Source of the DNA: Shewanella dokdonensis
Lineage (GTDB): Bacteria; Pseudomonadota; Gammaproteobacteria; Enterobacterales; Shewanellaceae
Direction: 5' to 3'
Length of the DNA stretch: 64,000 bases
Assembly (NCBI RefSeq): GCF_018394335.1
Contig: NZ_CP074572.1
Span: 1,798,001 to 1,862,000 of the forward strand
Below the pieces are notes generated by a model, which saw nothing but the letters and a program-made list of their open reading frames with translations, was not told the origin of the DNA and did not search any database. Position 1 is the stretch's first letter, and the number at the start of each line of letters is the position of its first letter. A program made the position numbers and the translations under genes. Shown piece by piece: positions 1 through 8,938 of this stretch.

Positions 1-746
1 TAGCACCAGGAACCACCGCCAGTGTTGGCGCTGATTTCTATGTTGGTCCCAAAGATCAAGCGGCACTTTCTGAGTTATCAGATTCACTAAACTTGGTGGT
101 TGATTATGGTGTGCTGTGGTGGTTAGCCGTCCCTATCTACAAACTAATGATGTTCTTCCACTCATTTGTGGGTAACTGGGGTCTAGCGATTATTCTGATC
201 ACCTTTACCGTGCGCGGCATTCTGTTTCCACTTACCCGTGCGCAGTACACCTCTATGGCGAAGATGCGTAATCTGCAGCCAAAAATCCAAGAGTTAAAAG
301 ACCGTTTGGGTGATGATCGTCAGAAGATGGGTCAGGCCATGATGGAAATGTATAAGAAGGAGAAGGTCAACCCAATGGGTGGCTGTCTGCCCATCATGTT
401 GCAGATGCCTATTTTCCTAGCGTTATACTGGGTGCTGCTGGAAAGTGTAGAACTGCGCCACGCCCCCTTCATGTTGTGGATCCATGATCTGTCAGTACAA
501 GACCCATACTATGTACTGCCTATTCTGAACGGTGTGTCCATGTTTATCATGCAGAAACTGCAGCCCATGTCGCCGACTATGGATCCGATGCAGGCCAAGA
601 TGATGCAGTATATGCCAGTGGTGTTTACCGTATTCTTCCTGTGGTTCCCATCCGGTCTGGTACTGTACTGGTTGATGGGTAACATAGTGGCTATTATTCA
701 GCAGAAAATCATCTACGCTGGATTGGAGAAAAAGGGATTAAAATAA
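1..746 (+). CDS. yidC: YidC membrane protein insertase, 3' part only
   Basis: This is the C-terminal 247 residues of YidC/Oxa1. The reading frame is open from base 3, so the gene begins outside the window. YidC inserts and folds inner-membrane proteins, alone or with SecYEG; one classic client is the ATP synthase c subunit, encoded further on here. Visible signs are the hydrophobic segments separated by the charged cytoplasmic loop ([11 protein letters not shown]), the NPMGGCLP motif, the later membrane helices and a short basic tail. The family is usually about 540 residues, so roughly the large periplasmic domain and first helix are missing. It is followed by a terminator and then mnmE, the usual gammaproteobacterial order. 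Confidence 0.96.
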   Translation, partial: APGTTASVGADFYVGPKDQAALSELSDSLNLVVDYGVLWWLAVPIYKLMMFFHSFVGNWGLAIILITFTVRGILFPLTRAQYTSMAKMRNLQPKIQELKDRLGDDRQKMGQAMMEMYKKEKVNPMGGCLPIMLQMPIFLALYWVLLESVELRHAPFMLWIHDLSVQDPYYVLPILNGVSMFIMQKLQPMSPTMDPMQAKMMQYMPVVFTVFFLWFPSGLVLYWLMGNIVAIIQQKIIYAGLEKKGLK

Positions 747-764
747 TCTTTTGATCTCTTCACC

Positions 765-789
765 AAAAGGCGGCTAATAGCCGCCTTTT
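765..789 (+). terminator. Rho-independent terminator after yidC
   Basis: AAAAGGCGGC, loop TAATA, GCCGCCTTTT: a perfect GC-rich stem flanked by A and T runs, 18 bases after the yidC stop. It separates yidC from mnmE. Confidence 0.85.
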
Positions 790-822
790 GATTATTACGC
801 TTTTGATAGAAAGGAAAATAGT

Positions 823-2182
823 GTGGCAGCAGATACCATAGTGGCGCAAGCTACCGCTCCTGGTAAAGGTGGCGTAGGCATTGTCAGAGTATCCGGAGAT
901 AAAGCGGCAGAGGTCGCCTTACAGGTGCTTGGTCATCTGCCAAAAGTCCGTTACGCGGATTATTGCCCATTCAAAGATAATCAGGGGCACATTCTAGATC
1001 AGGGCATTGCTCTTTTTTCAAAGGGCCAAACTCCTTTACTGGCGAAGATGTACTGGAACTGCAAGGCCACGGTGGTCAGATTGTCATGGATATGCTGCTC
1101 AAAAACATCTTGGCCGTTGATGGCATACGCATGGCAAGGCCGGGGAATTCAGTGAACAAGCCTTTCTTAACGACAAATTGGATCTAGCGCAGGCAGAAGC
1201 AATTGCCGACTTAATTGAAGCCACCAGCGAACAAGCGGCTAAAAGTGCTATGGCGTCGTTGCAGGGCGAGTTTTCCAAAGAAGTGCACCAGTTGGTAGAA
1301 CAGGTCACGAATCTGCGTTTATACGTTGAAGCCGCCATTGATTTTCCAGATGAAGAAGTCGACTTTCTATCCGATGGCAAAATTGCCAATGCACTTTACC
1401 GCATCATAGATAAGCTGGCTGAAGTCCAACACTGTGCGCAACAAGGCGCATTAATCCGTGAAGGGATGAAAGTCGTTATCGCCGGCCGCCCCAATGCCGG
1501 CAAATCCAGCTTGCTTAACGCGCTTGCCGGGAAAGAATCTGCAATTGTCACTGAAATTGCAGGCACCACCCGGGATGTGCTGCGGGAACACATTCACCTT
1601 GATGGTATGCCATTACATGTAATTGATACTGCTGGGCTAAGAGACACCGAAGATACCGTAGAAAAAATTGGTATTGAGCGCGCCTGGGCCGAAATAGCCA
1701 CCGCAGACAGAGTGCTGTTTATGGTTGATGGCACCGACACAACCGCGGTTGATCCCAAAGAGATATGGCCTGATTTTATCGACAGACTACCTGCAAAGCT
1801 GGGTATTACCGTCATTCGTAATAAAGCCGATTTAACCGGAGAATCACTAGCGCCAACCGAAGAACAAGGTTACAGCGTTTATCGAATCTCTGCCAAAACA
1901 GGGCTAGGAATGGCAGAGTTAAAACAACACTTAAAACAACTCATGGGTTATCAAAGTAATCTCGAAGGCAGCTTCATTGCCCGCCGCCGCCACCTTGATG
2001 CACTGGACAAAGCCAGCCAACATTTACAGCAGGGAAAACAACAGCTGGAAATATTTCAAGCCGGAGAGTTGCTGGCTGAAGAGTTACGCATGACACAACA
2101 GACATTATCCGAGATCACCGGAGAATTTACCTCCGATGATCTGCTCGGAAAAATATTTAGCTCCTTTTGTATCGGCAAGTAA
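823..2182 (+). CDS. mnmE: tRNA-modification GTPase MnmE, with two single-base frameshifts
   Basis: MnmE works with MnmG to make the 5-carboxymethylaminomethyl group on U34 of some tRNAs. The GTG start gives [20 protein letters not shown], the family N terminus. The second part has the G domain ([15 protein letters not shown]-loop, DTAGLRDT switch II, NKAD) and ends with the conserved C-terminal FCIGK that carries the catalytic Cys. The frame breaks twice: at the T6 run 1013-1018 (ALFFKGP needs T7) and at the G4 run 1142-1145 (ARPGEFSEQ needs G5). Adding one base at each gives 453 residues, the normal length. The two losses look like sequencing errors, since the gene is otherwise intact. MnmG lies at 8939. 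Confidence 0.93.
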
Positions 2183-2190
2183 GCATTTAC

Positions 2191-2793
2191 TTACTTTATT
2201 AAATTTTTAATAAATTCAATTGCTTTATTGGCACCTTTAGCAGAAATTGTATGCACTACACCTGCTTCAAGTTCTAATTGCACTTTTACCCCAAGCGCCG
2301 CCAGTTCAGTTGCTGCTGACTGGCTATTCTGCCATGGAATAACGGGATCACTCGTACCGTGGAGCAATAAAACAGAAGTATCGGGTAGTGGCTTCCAGGG
2401 TTTGGGAGATGCTAGACGTCCAGAAAAGGCAACGATTGCGGTTACCGGCAAACGGCCACTCACAAGCAGATCCAACGACATAATGGAGCCCTGAGAGAAG
2501 CCCACCAACACGACATTATCTGTGGCAGGATCAATCTGCTGCTGCGTCATTGTCTGTTGCAACGTTTTATCAAATGCTGCCCTGGCCTCTACAATCCGTT
2601 GTGGCCGATTTTGTTCAGTGACTCCATCCAGACTAAACCACTGATAACCGTTGCCAAAATCACAAGGAAATGGTGCATTTGGCGCTGCAAAAATAACACC
2701 GGGAAGCTGCTTTGCCCACAATTGACCAAGTGCCGCTAAATCATGCCCATTGCTTCCAACACCATGTAAAAAAATGACTAATGTTTTACTCAT
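2191..2793 (-). CDS. Alpha/beta hydrolase, carboxylesterase/phospholipase family
   Basis: A 200-residue serine hydrolase of the bacterial carboxylesterase/acyl-thioesterase type. It shows the oxyanion-hole HGVGSNG near residue 12, the nucleophile motif GFSQGS, an Asp in HGTSDPVIPW and a late His (VVHTIS), which complete a catalytic triad. I chose the ATG at 2793 rather than 2814 because AAGGAT sits just upstream. The start overlaps the stop of the glutathionyl-hydroquinone reductase gene by 8 bases, which suggests translational coupling. The true substrate cannot be read from sequence. Its linkage to the reductase and DoxX suggests a role in handling electrophilic or aromatic compounds. It converges on mnmE with only 8 bases between the stops. 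Confidence 0.82.
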   Translation of the reverse strand: MSKTLVIFLHGVGSNGHDLAALGQLWAKQLPGVIFAAPNAPFPCDFGNGYQWFSLDGVTEQNRPQRIVEARAAFDKTLQQTMTQQQIDPATDNVVLVGFSQGSIMSLDLLVSGRLPVTAIVAFSGRLASPKPWKPLPDTSVLLLHGTSDPVIPWQNSQSAATELAALGVKVQLELEAGVVHTISAKGANKAIEFIKNLIK

Positions 2794-3762
2794 TTTCAAA
2801 ATCCTTAAATCCATAGCAACTCATGTCTGGCCCCATAGGCACAATACCCATAGGATTGAGTGTCTTGATGGAATAGTAACCACGCCGAATATGATCCAGA
2901 TTTACCGTATCACGCACCCCAGGAAGAGCCAGAACGCGCTTGGTGTAGTTCAGTAACTGCGGATAACTCAGCAGTTGCCGATAATTGCATTTAAATAATC
3001 CATGGTAAGCCACATCGAAGCGGATCAAAGTGACAAACAATCGGATATCCGCCTCAGTTATTTGCTCACCAAGTAAAAAACGTCGGCCGTCGTTAAACTG
3101 CTGTTCAAGCCATTCTAATGCTTCAAACACATCATCATACGCTTGCTGATAACTTACCTGGGTAGTAGCAAATCCCGCACGATACACGCCATTGTTCAAT
3201 TTAGGGTAGATATAGCTGTTAAGAGCATCTATCTCTTGCTGTAAGGCCGTGGGATAAAGGTCAAATTCTGACGATGCTAATTCCCCGAAGCCACTATTGA
3301 ACATGCGCACAATATCAGCAGACTCATTATTCACTATGGTGTGTAACTTTTTATCCCATAACACGGGAACTGTTGCCCTTCCGGTAAAGTGCGGATCAGC
3401 TTGACTATATAACTGATGAAGCCACTCCACCTGATTTACATCATCCACAGTTGACCCTGGATAGGTTCCAAAATGCCAGCCTTGCTCTAATAAAAAGGCT
3501 CAACAACCGAAACCGAGATGACATGTTCAAGCCGCTTTAATTTTCTCGCTATCAGTGTTCGAGATGCCCAAGGGCAGATATAGGCAACATACAGATGATA
3601 ACGATTGGCCTCAGCAGCAAAACCAGCGTCACCAGTAACCCCGGCGGTACCGTCAGGGGTTACCCAATGACGAAAGCTGGAACGCTGGCGGACAAACCCA
3701 CCTTGTTTATCAGTTGCCTGTACTGGCTGCCAATCTTCCGTCCATTTGCCATTCACTAACAT
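2786..3762 (-). CDS. yqjG: Glutathionyl-hydroquinone reductase (YqjG/ECM4 family), one frameshift
   Basis: This Xi-class glutathione transferase reductively removes glutathione from glutathionyl-hydroquinones in the cytoplasm. The N-terminal thioredoxin-like half has the catalytic ICPWASRT motif (CPWA) after HLYVAY; the second half has TVPVLWDK, NNESADIVRMFN, NNGVYRAGFA and TEADIRLFVTLIRFD, all typical of the family. The frame breaks at the A5 run 3492-3496 (plus strand): VVEPFLLEQGWHFG needs one more base. Corrected, it has 325 residues against 328 for E. coli YqjG. It lies 11 bases after doxX and overlaps the esterase, so the three probably form one transcript. E. coli has the same yqjF(DoxX)-yqjG pairing. 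Confidence 0.9.
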
Positions 3763-3773
3763 GATATAAATCC

Positions 3774-4184
3774 TTAGCGAGCGTTAATGGGGCTAGGTTT
3801 CAGTGCAAACTTACCATCACCGGTCAACGCCAAAACCAGCAGACCTATAATCCAAAACGCTGGATACTCCCAACCACCATTAGCATTGGTGAACCAGAAA
3901 CCTGCGGGGCCGTGAACTGTCACTATGGCACCTAACATCACTGGTACCATTGCAAGGGCAGTGATACGTGGCCAGATCCCCAAAATTAATGCTAAGCCAC
4001 CCAACAATTCCCATGTCATGGTGATATAAGCCAGAAATCCAGGCAAACCTAATGAACTGAAAAATTGAGCTGTGCCAGCAGGAGTAAATACGAAGTATTT
4101 CAGCCCAAGATGAGCCAGAAACAGGACACCGAGTGATACACGTAATAACAATGCGGCATATGGAGCAGTGCGACGATCAAACAT
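3774..4184 (-). CDS. DoxX family inner-membrane protein
   Basis: A 136-residue protein with four hydrophobic segments and the DoxX fold signature (LLRVSLGVLFLAHLGLKY, then TWELLGGLALILGIWPR, then a late WIIGLLVLALTGDG). DoxX proteins are small membrane proteins of poorly defined redox role; E. coli YqjF is the closest analogue by context because it also stands before yqjG. It is the first gene of the doxX-yqjG-esterase transcript. The 108-base gap to the upstream LysR gene can hold a promoter. Confidence 0.85.
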   Translation of the reverse strand: MFDRRTAPYAALLLRVSLGVLFLAHLGLKYFVFTPAGTAQFFSSLGLPGFLAYITMTWELLGGLALILGIWPRITALAMVPVMLGAIVTVHGPAGFWFTNANGGWEYPAFWIIGLLVLALTGDGKFALKPSPINAR

Positions 4185-4292
4185 GATAAATTCCTCTCTT
4201 CAATGGATGAGAGAAATTTACATTATTTCTAAATAAAATATTATCCAGGTAAATTGAATATAATTACTTCCATTTTGGAATTAATTATAATA

Positions 4293-5195
4293 TTAGTCCC
4301 ATTTGGGCTTTCCAGAAAAAGTCTGCAACAGAAAATCGATAAGAACTCGCGACTTCAAGGCTAAATGTTTTGCAGGTGGGTATACCGCATAAAGTTGTAA
4401 CGGCGGCATATCATAAGCGGATAACAGTGGCACCACATCACCGTGGCGAAGCGCGGCAGTAGCAACAAAACTAGGTAATTGAGTTACCCCCAACCCAGCA
4501 CAAGCGGCTTGCAGACAAACTTCAGTATTGGAAAAACTAAAACGGCCATGCACTCTCAGTAACTGGAGCTGCTGTTGCTCATCCATGAAACGCCAATGCA
4601 AAGGATCACGAAAATTACTATCAATAATACAATCGTGCTCCGCTAACTGCTGCCAATGTTGTGGTGTGCCTTTAATGGCTAAATATCCAGGAGCGGCCAC
4701 GGTAATCACGCTAATATCCGTTAATCTTCTGGCAATAAGACTACTATCATCCAGTTTGCCTATCCGAAGAGCCAGATCAAACCCCTCTTCGACGAGATCA
4801 ACCAAACGATCGGCATAACGCACATCTAACTCTATTTGAGGATATTTCTGCGCAAACTCGATCAGTCTTCTGGTGAGTTGTGTAGCACCAAAAGTGACAG
4901 GAACCGAGATAGTCAATTTTCCTGATGGATTTGTCGCAATGTTTCTCACCGACGCATCAAGCGTGTCATATTCCTCCAGCAAACTCTTGATGCGCTGATA
5001 ATAGGCTTGCCCAACATCTGTTGCTGCTAAGGCACGAGTGCTACGTTTAAACAGCTGCACACCTAACTCTTGCTCTAAGCGACTAATGAGCTTGGAAGCC
5101 TGACCACTGCTGGTGCCCATTCTGGCTGCCGCACCAGAAAAACTCCCAACCTCCATTACGGCGACAAACATGCGGTCACAATCCAAACGTTCCAC
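4293..5195 (-). CDS. LysR family transcriptional regulator
   Basis: A 300-residue LTTR. The N-terminal winged helix-turn-helix (MFVAVMEVGSFSGAAARMG, then QASKLISRLEQELGVQLFKRSTR) is followed by the periplasmic-binding-like effector domain beginning near GKLTISVPVTFG. I use the GTG at 5195: GGAG lies 7 bases upstream, whereas the ATG at 5234 would overlap the ACR3 gene. It lies between acr3 and doxX on the same strand. The downstream doxX-yqjG-esterase genes are its most likely target, in the way that E. coli YhaJ, also a LysR protein, controls yqjF. The subfamily is not YhaJ itself, so the inducer is unknown. Confidence 0.88.
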   Translation of the reverse strand: MERLDCDRMFVAVMEVGSFSGAAARMGTSSGQASKLISRLEQELGVQLFKRSTRALAATDVGQAYYQRIKSLLEEYDTLDASVRNIATNPSGKLTISVPVTFGATQLTRRLIEFAQKYPQIELDVRYADRLVDLVEEGFDLALRIGKLDDSSLIARRLTDISVITVAAPGYLAIKGTPQHWQQLAEHDCIIDSNFRDPLHWRFMDEQQQLQLLRVHGRFSFSNTEVCLQAACAGLGVTQLPSFVATAALRHGDVVPLLSAYDMPPLQLYAVYPPAKHLALKSRVLIDFLLQTFSGKPKWD

Positions 5196-5218
5196 GCAGT
5201 CACTCCAAAATTTTATTG

Positions 5219-6238
5219 TTAATGGATGAACCAATGGCGCGTTCTGTTGGCAAGCGCCACCAAAGACAGCATCACCGGCACTTCAACCAATACACCAACA
5301 ACGGTTGCCAACGCAGCACCAGAGTGCAATCCAAACAGCGAAATAGCCACAGCAACCGCTAGTTCAAAAAAATTAGAAGTGCCAATCATACAAGCCGGAG
5401 CGGCCACATTATGAGGTAATCGCAGTTGTTTAGCCGCCCAATAGGCAAGCGCAAAAATACCGTAACTTTGAATAAGTAAGGGAATGGCGATCATCAGGAT
5501 CACCAACGGCTGCTGGATAATCGTCTGCGCCTGAAACCCAAACAATAGCGCCACAGTCGCAAGCAACCCAATGACAGACCAAGGTTTAAGCTTACTCACA
5601 AAATGATTTAACGCCTGCGTATCCGCATGCTGCTGTAACCGGTAACGGGTGATAACCCCCGCAAGCAACGGCAAAACCACATATAACACAACCGACAACA
5701 GTAAGGTCTGCCAAGGCACATGTATCTCACTGATCCCCAATAAAAATGCGGCTATTGGTGCGAAAGCAAACACCATAATGATATCGTTTACCGATACTTG
5801 CACTAGTGTGTAGTTTGGATCGCCTTTAGTTAACTGACTCCACACAAAAACCATCGCAGTACAAGGCGCAACACCTAATAAGATCATGCCCGCTATGTAT
5901 TCGCTGGCAGATTGCGGAGAAACCCAAGCAGCAAACACTACTCTGAAAAATAACCATCCCAAAAATGCCATGGTAAATGGTTTGATAAGCCAATTGATCA
6001 CGAGTGTCAGCAATAAACCCTTAGGTTTTTTACCCACATCTTTAATGGCTGAAAAATCTATCTGGATCATCATGGGGTAAATCATCAACCAGATCAGAAT
6101 GGCTATCACCAAATTGACGTGGGCATATTCAATCGCAGCCACACTGGCAAAAATACCGGGGAACAGACACCCCAAACTAACGCCCACCACAATTGCCAAA
6201 GCGACCCAAACTGACAGGTATTTTTCAAAAAATCCCAT
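5219..6238 (-). CDS. acr3: ACR3-family arsenite efflux transporter
   Basis: A 339-residue inner-membrane carrier of the BART superfamily that exports arsenite, and sometimes antimonite, using the proton gradient. It has ten hydrophobic segments. The family signature [14 protein letters not shown] contains the conserved thiol (Cys126), and the second signature includes [12 protein letters not shown] late in the protein. The start has a charged [15 protein letters not shown] terminus. It sits 258 bases behind the DUF318 permease gene on the same strand and just before the LysR gene. No arsenate reductase gene lies in the window. Some databases label ACR3 proteins arsB; the sequence is ACR3, not the ArsB ion-transporter type. 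Confidence 0.92.
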   Translation of the reverse strand: MGFFEKYLSVWVALAIVVGVSLGCLFPGIFASVAAIEYAHVNLVIAILIWLMIYPMMIQIDFSAIKDVGKKPKGLLLTLVINWLIKPFTMAFLGWLFFRVVFAAWVSPQSASEYIAGMILLGVAPCTAMVFVWSQLTKGDPNYTLVQVSVNDIIMVFAFAPIAAFLLGISEIHVPWQTLLLSVVLYVVLPLLAGVITRYRLQQHADTQALNHFVSKLKPWSVIGLLATVALLFGFQAQTIIQQPLVILMIAIPLLIQSYGIFALAYWAAKQLRLPHNVAAPACMIGTSNFFELAVAVAISLFGLHSGAALATVVGVLVEVPVMLSLVALANRTRHWFIH

Positions 6239-6496
6239 GGAAAAGTCCTACCGTATCCATTACCTAACTTCTATAAAAACAGCATTATAGTGTCACTATT
6301 TACACTGTTGATACATGAGTTTTGCCATGCTCCCATAAATAATATTGAGTGTGCATGTCATCATCCAAGCATTACTTGCTACTTAGCTTTCGTCATCATG
6401 CAACAACAGAACTGTGGTTATGGAAAATAAGTTCTTCATAATCTACCAACTAATGTTTATAGGGGTTTAAGAAATTGCCCATATATCCTCTATTGG

Positions 6497-7525
6497 TCAG
6501 AAAAACAGATAAGTGGCATAACCAGCAATTGTCGCCATAGCAAAGATGACAGCTACAAACACCGCTAAGAGCTTCAAAGTGAATAAAGACCGCAGCAAAA
6601 TAAGCTCGGTCAAGCTGGCTCCTGCACTGCCAATAATCAACGCCAGAACTGTTCCAGCCCCCACTCCTTTAGCCATTAATGCGGCAGCTAATGGTATGAC
6701 AGCTTCAGCACGAATATACAGCGGCACACCAATAACCGCAGCGATAGGAATGGCAAAGGGATTATTTGAACCAGCATACTGTTCCAATAAGCCTGCCGGT
6801 ATAAATCCATAGATCACACTACCAATCGCAATACCAATGAGCAGATATGGTAATACGTCCATAAAATCTGACCAGGTTTCTCTCCATAACCCGCTGTACT
6901 TTATATTTTTATCATCTAAAGCAGAAGGTTGCGTGTTACAACAACCACAGGACTGAACTCTGACAGTTTCATCAGTAATACAGCGTACTTTTTCCAAATT
7001 GGTACCACTACTTTCGCAACTCGCCCCCATTTTTGGCACTGAACTACATTGTTTTTTAGGTGCAGCCTCTTGTACATTTTGCCGACGAACATAACGCCAG
7101 AAACCAAGTACGTGTAGCAACCATCCAGCGAACACAGATACCACTATAGCCGCCAGTACATAAATAGCAGTGAGGGGTAATCCAAAGGTGGCAACAAGCA
7201 GAGCAATAATGATGGGATTCAACAACGGAGAGGCAAAAAGAAAAACCATCATAGGTCCAAACCCGGCACGTGCGCGAATTAAGCCTTTCAACATAGGGAC
7301 AGTTGAACAACTACAAAAGGGAGTAATGGCTCCCAAACCAACAGCGAGAAAATAGCTCCGGATCTTGTTTGAACTCAATAACACTTCCACCTTTGATGAA
7401 GGAATATGACGTTGAAGAATGCCAACCAGCAAGCTAATGCCAATGAATAAAGTCGATAGTTCAACAACGAGAAAAGTAAACATGCTTAGAGTATCTTGCA
7501 ACTGAGGTGACATTTTATTTTCCAT
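6497..7525 (-). CDS. Permease of the DUF318/ArsP family with a Cys-rich loop
   Basis: A 342-residue membrane protein of the PF03773 permease family; characterised members (ArsP) export trivalent organoarsenicals. The first half carries the conserved ITPFCSCSTVP (Cys71, Cys73) and FASPLLNPI motifs; the second half has VLPYLLIGIAIGSVIYGFIP and PLYIRAEAVIPLA. Between the two halves lies a hydrophilic loop of about 60 residues with six cysteines (160, 170, 182, 193, 195, 196; the last as SCGCC), which could pass or sense a soft metal. It is divergent from an ArsR gene, with 97 bases between the two coding regions. Substrate is inferred only from family and neighbours. Confidence 0.85.
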   Translation of the reverse strand: MENKMSPQLQDTLSMFTFLVVELSTLFIGISLLVGILQRHIPSSKVEVLLSSNKIRSYFLAVGLGAITPFCSCSTVPMLKGLIRARAGFGPMMVFLFASPLLNPIIIALLVATFGLPLTAIYVLAAIVVSVFAGWLLHVLGFWRYVRRQNVQEAAPKKQCSSVPKMGASCESSGTNLEKVRCITDETVRVQSCGCCNTQPSALDDKNIKYSGLWRETWSDFMDVLPYLLIGIAIGSVIYGFIPAGLLEQYAGSNNPFAIPIAAVIGVPLYIRAEAVIPLAAALMAKGVGAGTVLALIIGSAGASLTELILLRSLFTLKLLAVFVAVIFAMATIAGYATYLFF

Positions 7526-7622
7526 ATTTCTAGATATATCGAATTATAAAATGCAGCTTAATTGCACTTATCTATTTTTGTCAACTATAATTCCAGAATT
7601 ATCGAATTATCTTGAGAGTTTT
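7526..7622. promoter_or_regulatory. Divergent permease/arsR control region with likely ArsR operator
   Basis: The 97 bases between the two divergent genes hold a palindrome ATAATTC-CA-GAATTAT at 7587-7602 and two direct copies of ATCGAATTAT (7538-7547 and 7601-7610). ArsR/SmtB repressors bind AT-rich inverted repeats at such places. That this ArsR binds here is inferred from position and symmetry. Confidence 0.55.
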
Positions 7623-7937
7623 ATGGAACACGAAAAAGTAGCAGCCAGCTTAGCAGAGTTAGGAAATAGTCACCGATTGTCAGTGTTCCGTTTCTTGGTC
7701 AAAGCTGGTTATGAAGGAGCTTCCGTCGGGGAGATCCAGAAGGAGTTGGGTATTCCAGCGTCTACGCTATCACATCACCTTGCACGTATGACTAAGGTGG
7801 GACTTATCCGGCAAGAGAAACATAGCCGCACCATTGTCTGTATACCTGAATATAAGCATCTAGAAAACTTGATAGATTTCTTACAAGAGGAATGCTGTAC
7901 AGGCATTCAAATTGGGCATAATCCAGAACCGCTTTGA
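7623..7937 (+). CDS. ArsR/SmtB family regulator
   Basis: A 104-residue winged-helix repressor: LAELGNSHRLSVFRFLVKAG, then the recognition helix region GIPASTLSHHLARMTKVGLI and the wing EKHSRTIVCIPE. I use the ATG at 7623, since the upstream 24 codons are unlike the family and run through the operator. The classic alpha-3 metal motif ELCVCDL is absent. Its cysteines are Cys73 and a C-terminal pair, Cys91-Cys92, so an alternative C-terminal thiol site is likely, as known for some ArsR proteins. The permease gene opposite is the probable target, and acr3 possibly too. Confidence 0.87.
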   Translation: MEHEKVAASLAELGNSHRLSVFRFLVKAGYEGASVGEIQKELGIPASTLSHHLARMTKVGLIRQEKHSRTIVCIPEYKHLENLIDFLQEECCTGIQIGHNPEPL

Positions 7938-8050
7938 TATTTGCCAAGCTATCGCAACCCTATGATAAATTTTTCTTTTTATATTTTTAGCATTTTATCA
8001 ACCGGAAATTCCGGATACCCTATTCTCCTAAGATTTAGCAAGGATACGAA

Positions 8051-8491
8051 ATGGCAAAAGTTGAAATTTTAGTAGGCACCACACTGGGTGGTGCTGAATA
8101 CGTGGCGGACGAACTTGCCGCCGAACTACAACAACAAGGGCACCAGAGTACCATTCACCTGGCGGCCGATCTGTCGCAATTAGATCCTACAAATTTATGG
8201 CTGATAGTATCTTCCACCCATGGGGCGGGAGATCTGCCAGATAATTTACAGCCTTTGTATCAACAACTGCTGGATGATGAAGAGGATCTGACACAACTAG
8301 AATATGCGCTCTGTGCCATCGGCGACTCTAGCTACGATACTTTTTGTCAGGGCCCCGAAAAATTAGCAGCGTTGCTAGCAAGCAAGGGGGCAACGGCTTT
8401 TGTGGATAAGATCCAGATCGATGTACAACATGATCCTGTGCCAGAAGATCCAGCATTAGCCTGGATCCGTCACTGGATTAGCGAACTATAA
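8051..8491 (+). CDS. mioC: MioC, flavodoxin-like FMN protein beside oriC
   Basis: A 146-residue flavodoxin-domain protein. The FMN phosphate loop is VGTTLGGAEYVAD, and later STHGAGDLPDN and CAIGDSSYDTFCQGPEKL match the isoalloxazine-binding loops. MioC binds FMN and has been linked to biotin synthase electron supply. In E. coli it lies directly next to oriC, and its transcription enters the origin; the same arrangement holds here. SD AAGGAT is 8 bases before ATG. Confidence 0.93.
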   Translation: MAKVEILVGTTLGGAEYVADELAAELQQQGHQSTIHLAADLSQLDPTNLWLIVSSTHGAGDLPDNLQPLYQQLLDDEEDLTQLEYALCAIGDSSYDTFCQGPEKLAALLASKGATAFVDKIQIDVQHDPVPEDPALAWIRHWISEL

Positions 8492-8540
8492 GACACGATA
8501 AGGCTGTTTTATACCTTGATATACACCTATAACAACAATT

Positions 8541-8549
8541 TTATCCACA
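8541..8549 (+). promoter_or_regulatory. DnaA box (TTATCCACA)
   Basis: Perfect match to the strong E. coli R1/R4-type DnaA box, on the plus strand, at the mioC side of oriC. Confidence 0.9.
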
Positions 8550-8574
8550 TAAAAAATATATCAGATGATAAATA

Positions 8575-8583
8575 TGTGGATAA
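8575..8583 (-). promoter_or_regulatory. DnaA box (TTATCCACA on the minus strand)
   Basis: TGTGGATAA on the plus strand is the exact reverse complement of the strong DnaA box; it faces the box at 8541. Confidence 0.9.
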
Positions 8584-8647
8584 ATTGTCCTATAGATCTG
8601 ATCAATCGTTGTATTATTTATCCCCTTAAGCAGTAATAGATCGCTAA

Positions 8648-8656
8648 TGTGGATAA
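8648..8656 (-). promoter_or_regulatory. DnaA box (TTATCCACA on the minus strand)
   Basis: A third perfect nine-mer, TGTGGATAA on the plus strand. Weaker relatives flank it: TTATCCCCT at 8618-8626 and CTATCCCCA at 8666-8674. Confidence 0.9.
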
Positions 8657-8786
8657 GTGCTAGATCTATCCCCAGATTATCTGCCGTTAGATCGATAAAT
8701 GATCACAGCTTATATTTTGTGTATTTATTTGATAGTAAACAAAAAAAACAGTTACCCACCGATCTTAGCGATCCTAATAGTAAAAA

Positions 8787-8842
8787 CAATAAACAGATCT
8801 ATATAAAGATCTTAAGATCTATAAGACGATCCTTTTTCGATC
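8787..8842 (-). promoter_or_regulatory. Origin unwinding region with 13-mer-like repeats
   Basis: On the minus strand this reads as GATC-led AT-rich 13-mers, including GATCTGTTTATTG (8787-8799) and GATCTTTATATAG, close to the E. coli GATCTNTTNTTTT pattern. It lies on the mnmG side, as in E. coli. Confidence 0.7.
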
Positions 8843-8938
8843 GAATGACCTAAAGAGATCGTTCACCTGAATCTTTGAAAATGCTAAAATGCGCGGCTAA
8901 TTTGTCTTGATTAACTTGGTGTCTAAGAAGGTTTAACA

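Larger units (their letters stand above)
8492..8938. other. oriC: Chromosomal replication origin oriC
   Basis: The 447 bases between mioC and mnmG have no credible gene but all the parts of an enterobacterial-type origin. There are three perfect DnaA boxes (8541-8549, 8575-8583, 8648-8656) and weaker ones (8618-8626, 8666-8674, 8752-8760). Fourteen GATC sites fall between about 8594 and 8860, the substrate of Dam and SeqA. An AT-rich unwinding region lies next to mnmG. The mioC-oriC-mnmG order is that of E. coli and other gammaproteobacteria. Confidence 0.93.

Noticed and set aside
5219..5234. Overlap of the LysR gene with acr3 (start at 5234)
   Set aside because: GTG at 5195 has GGAG at good spacing and matches the LysR N terminus; the extra 13 residues do not look like the family.
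8647..8853. A 68-codon open frame inside oriC
   Set aside because: It runs through DnaA boxes and the GATC-rich origin, has no ribosome site and no protein-like composition.
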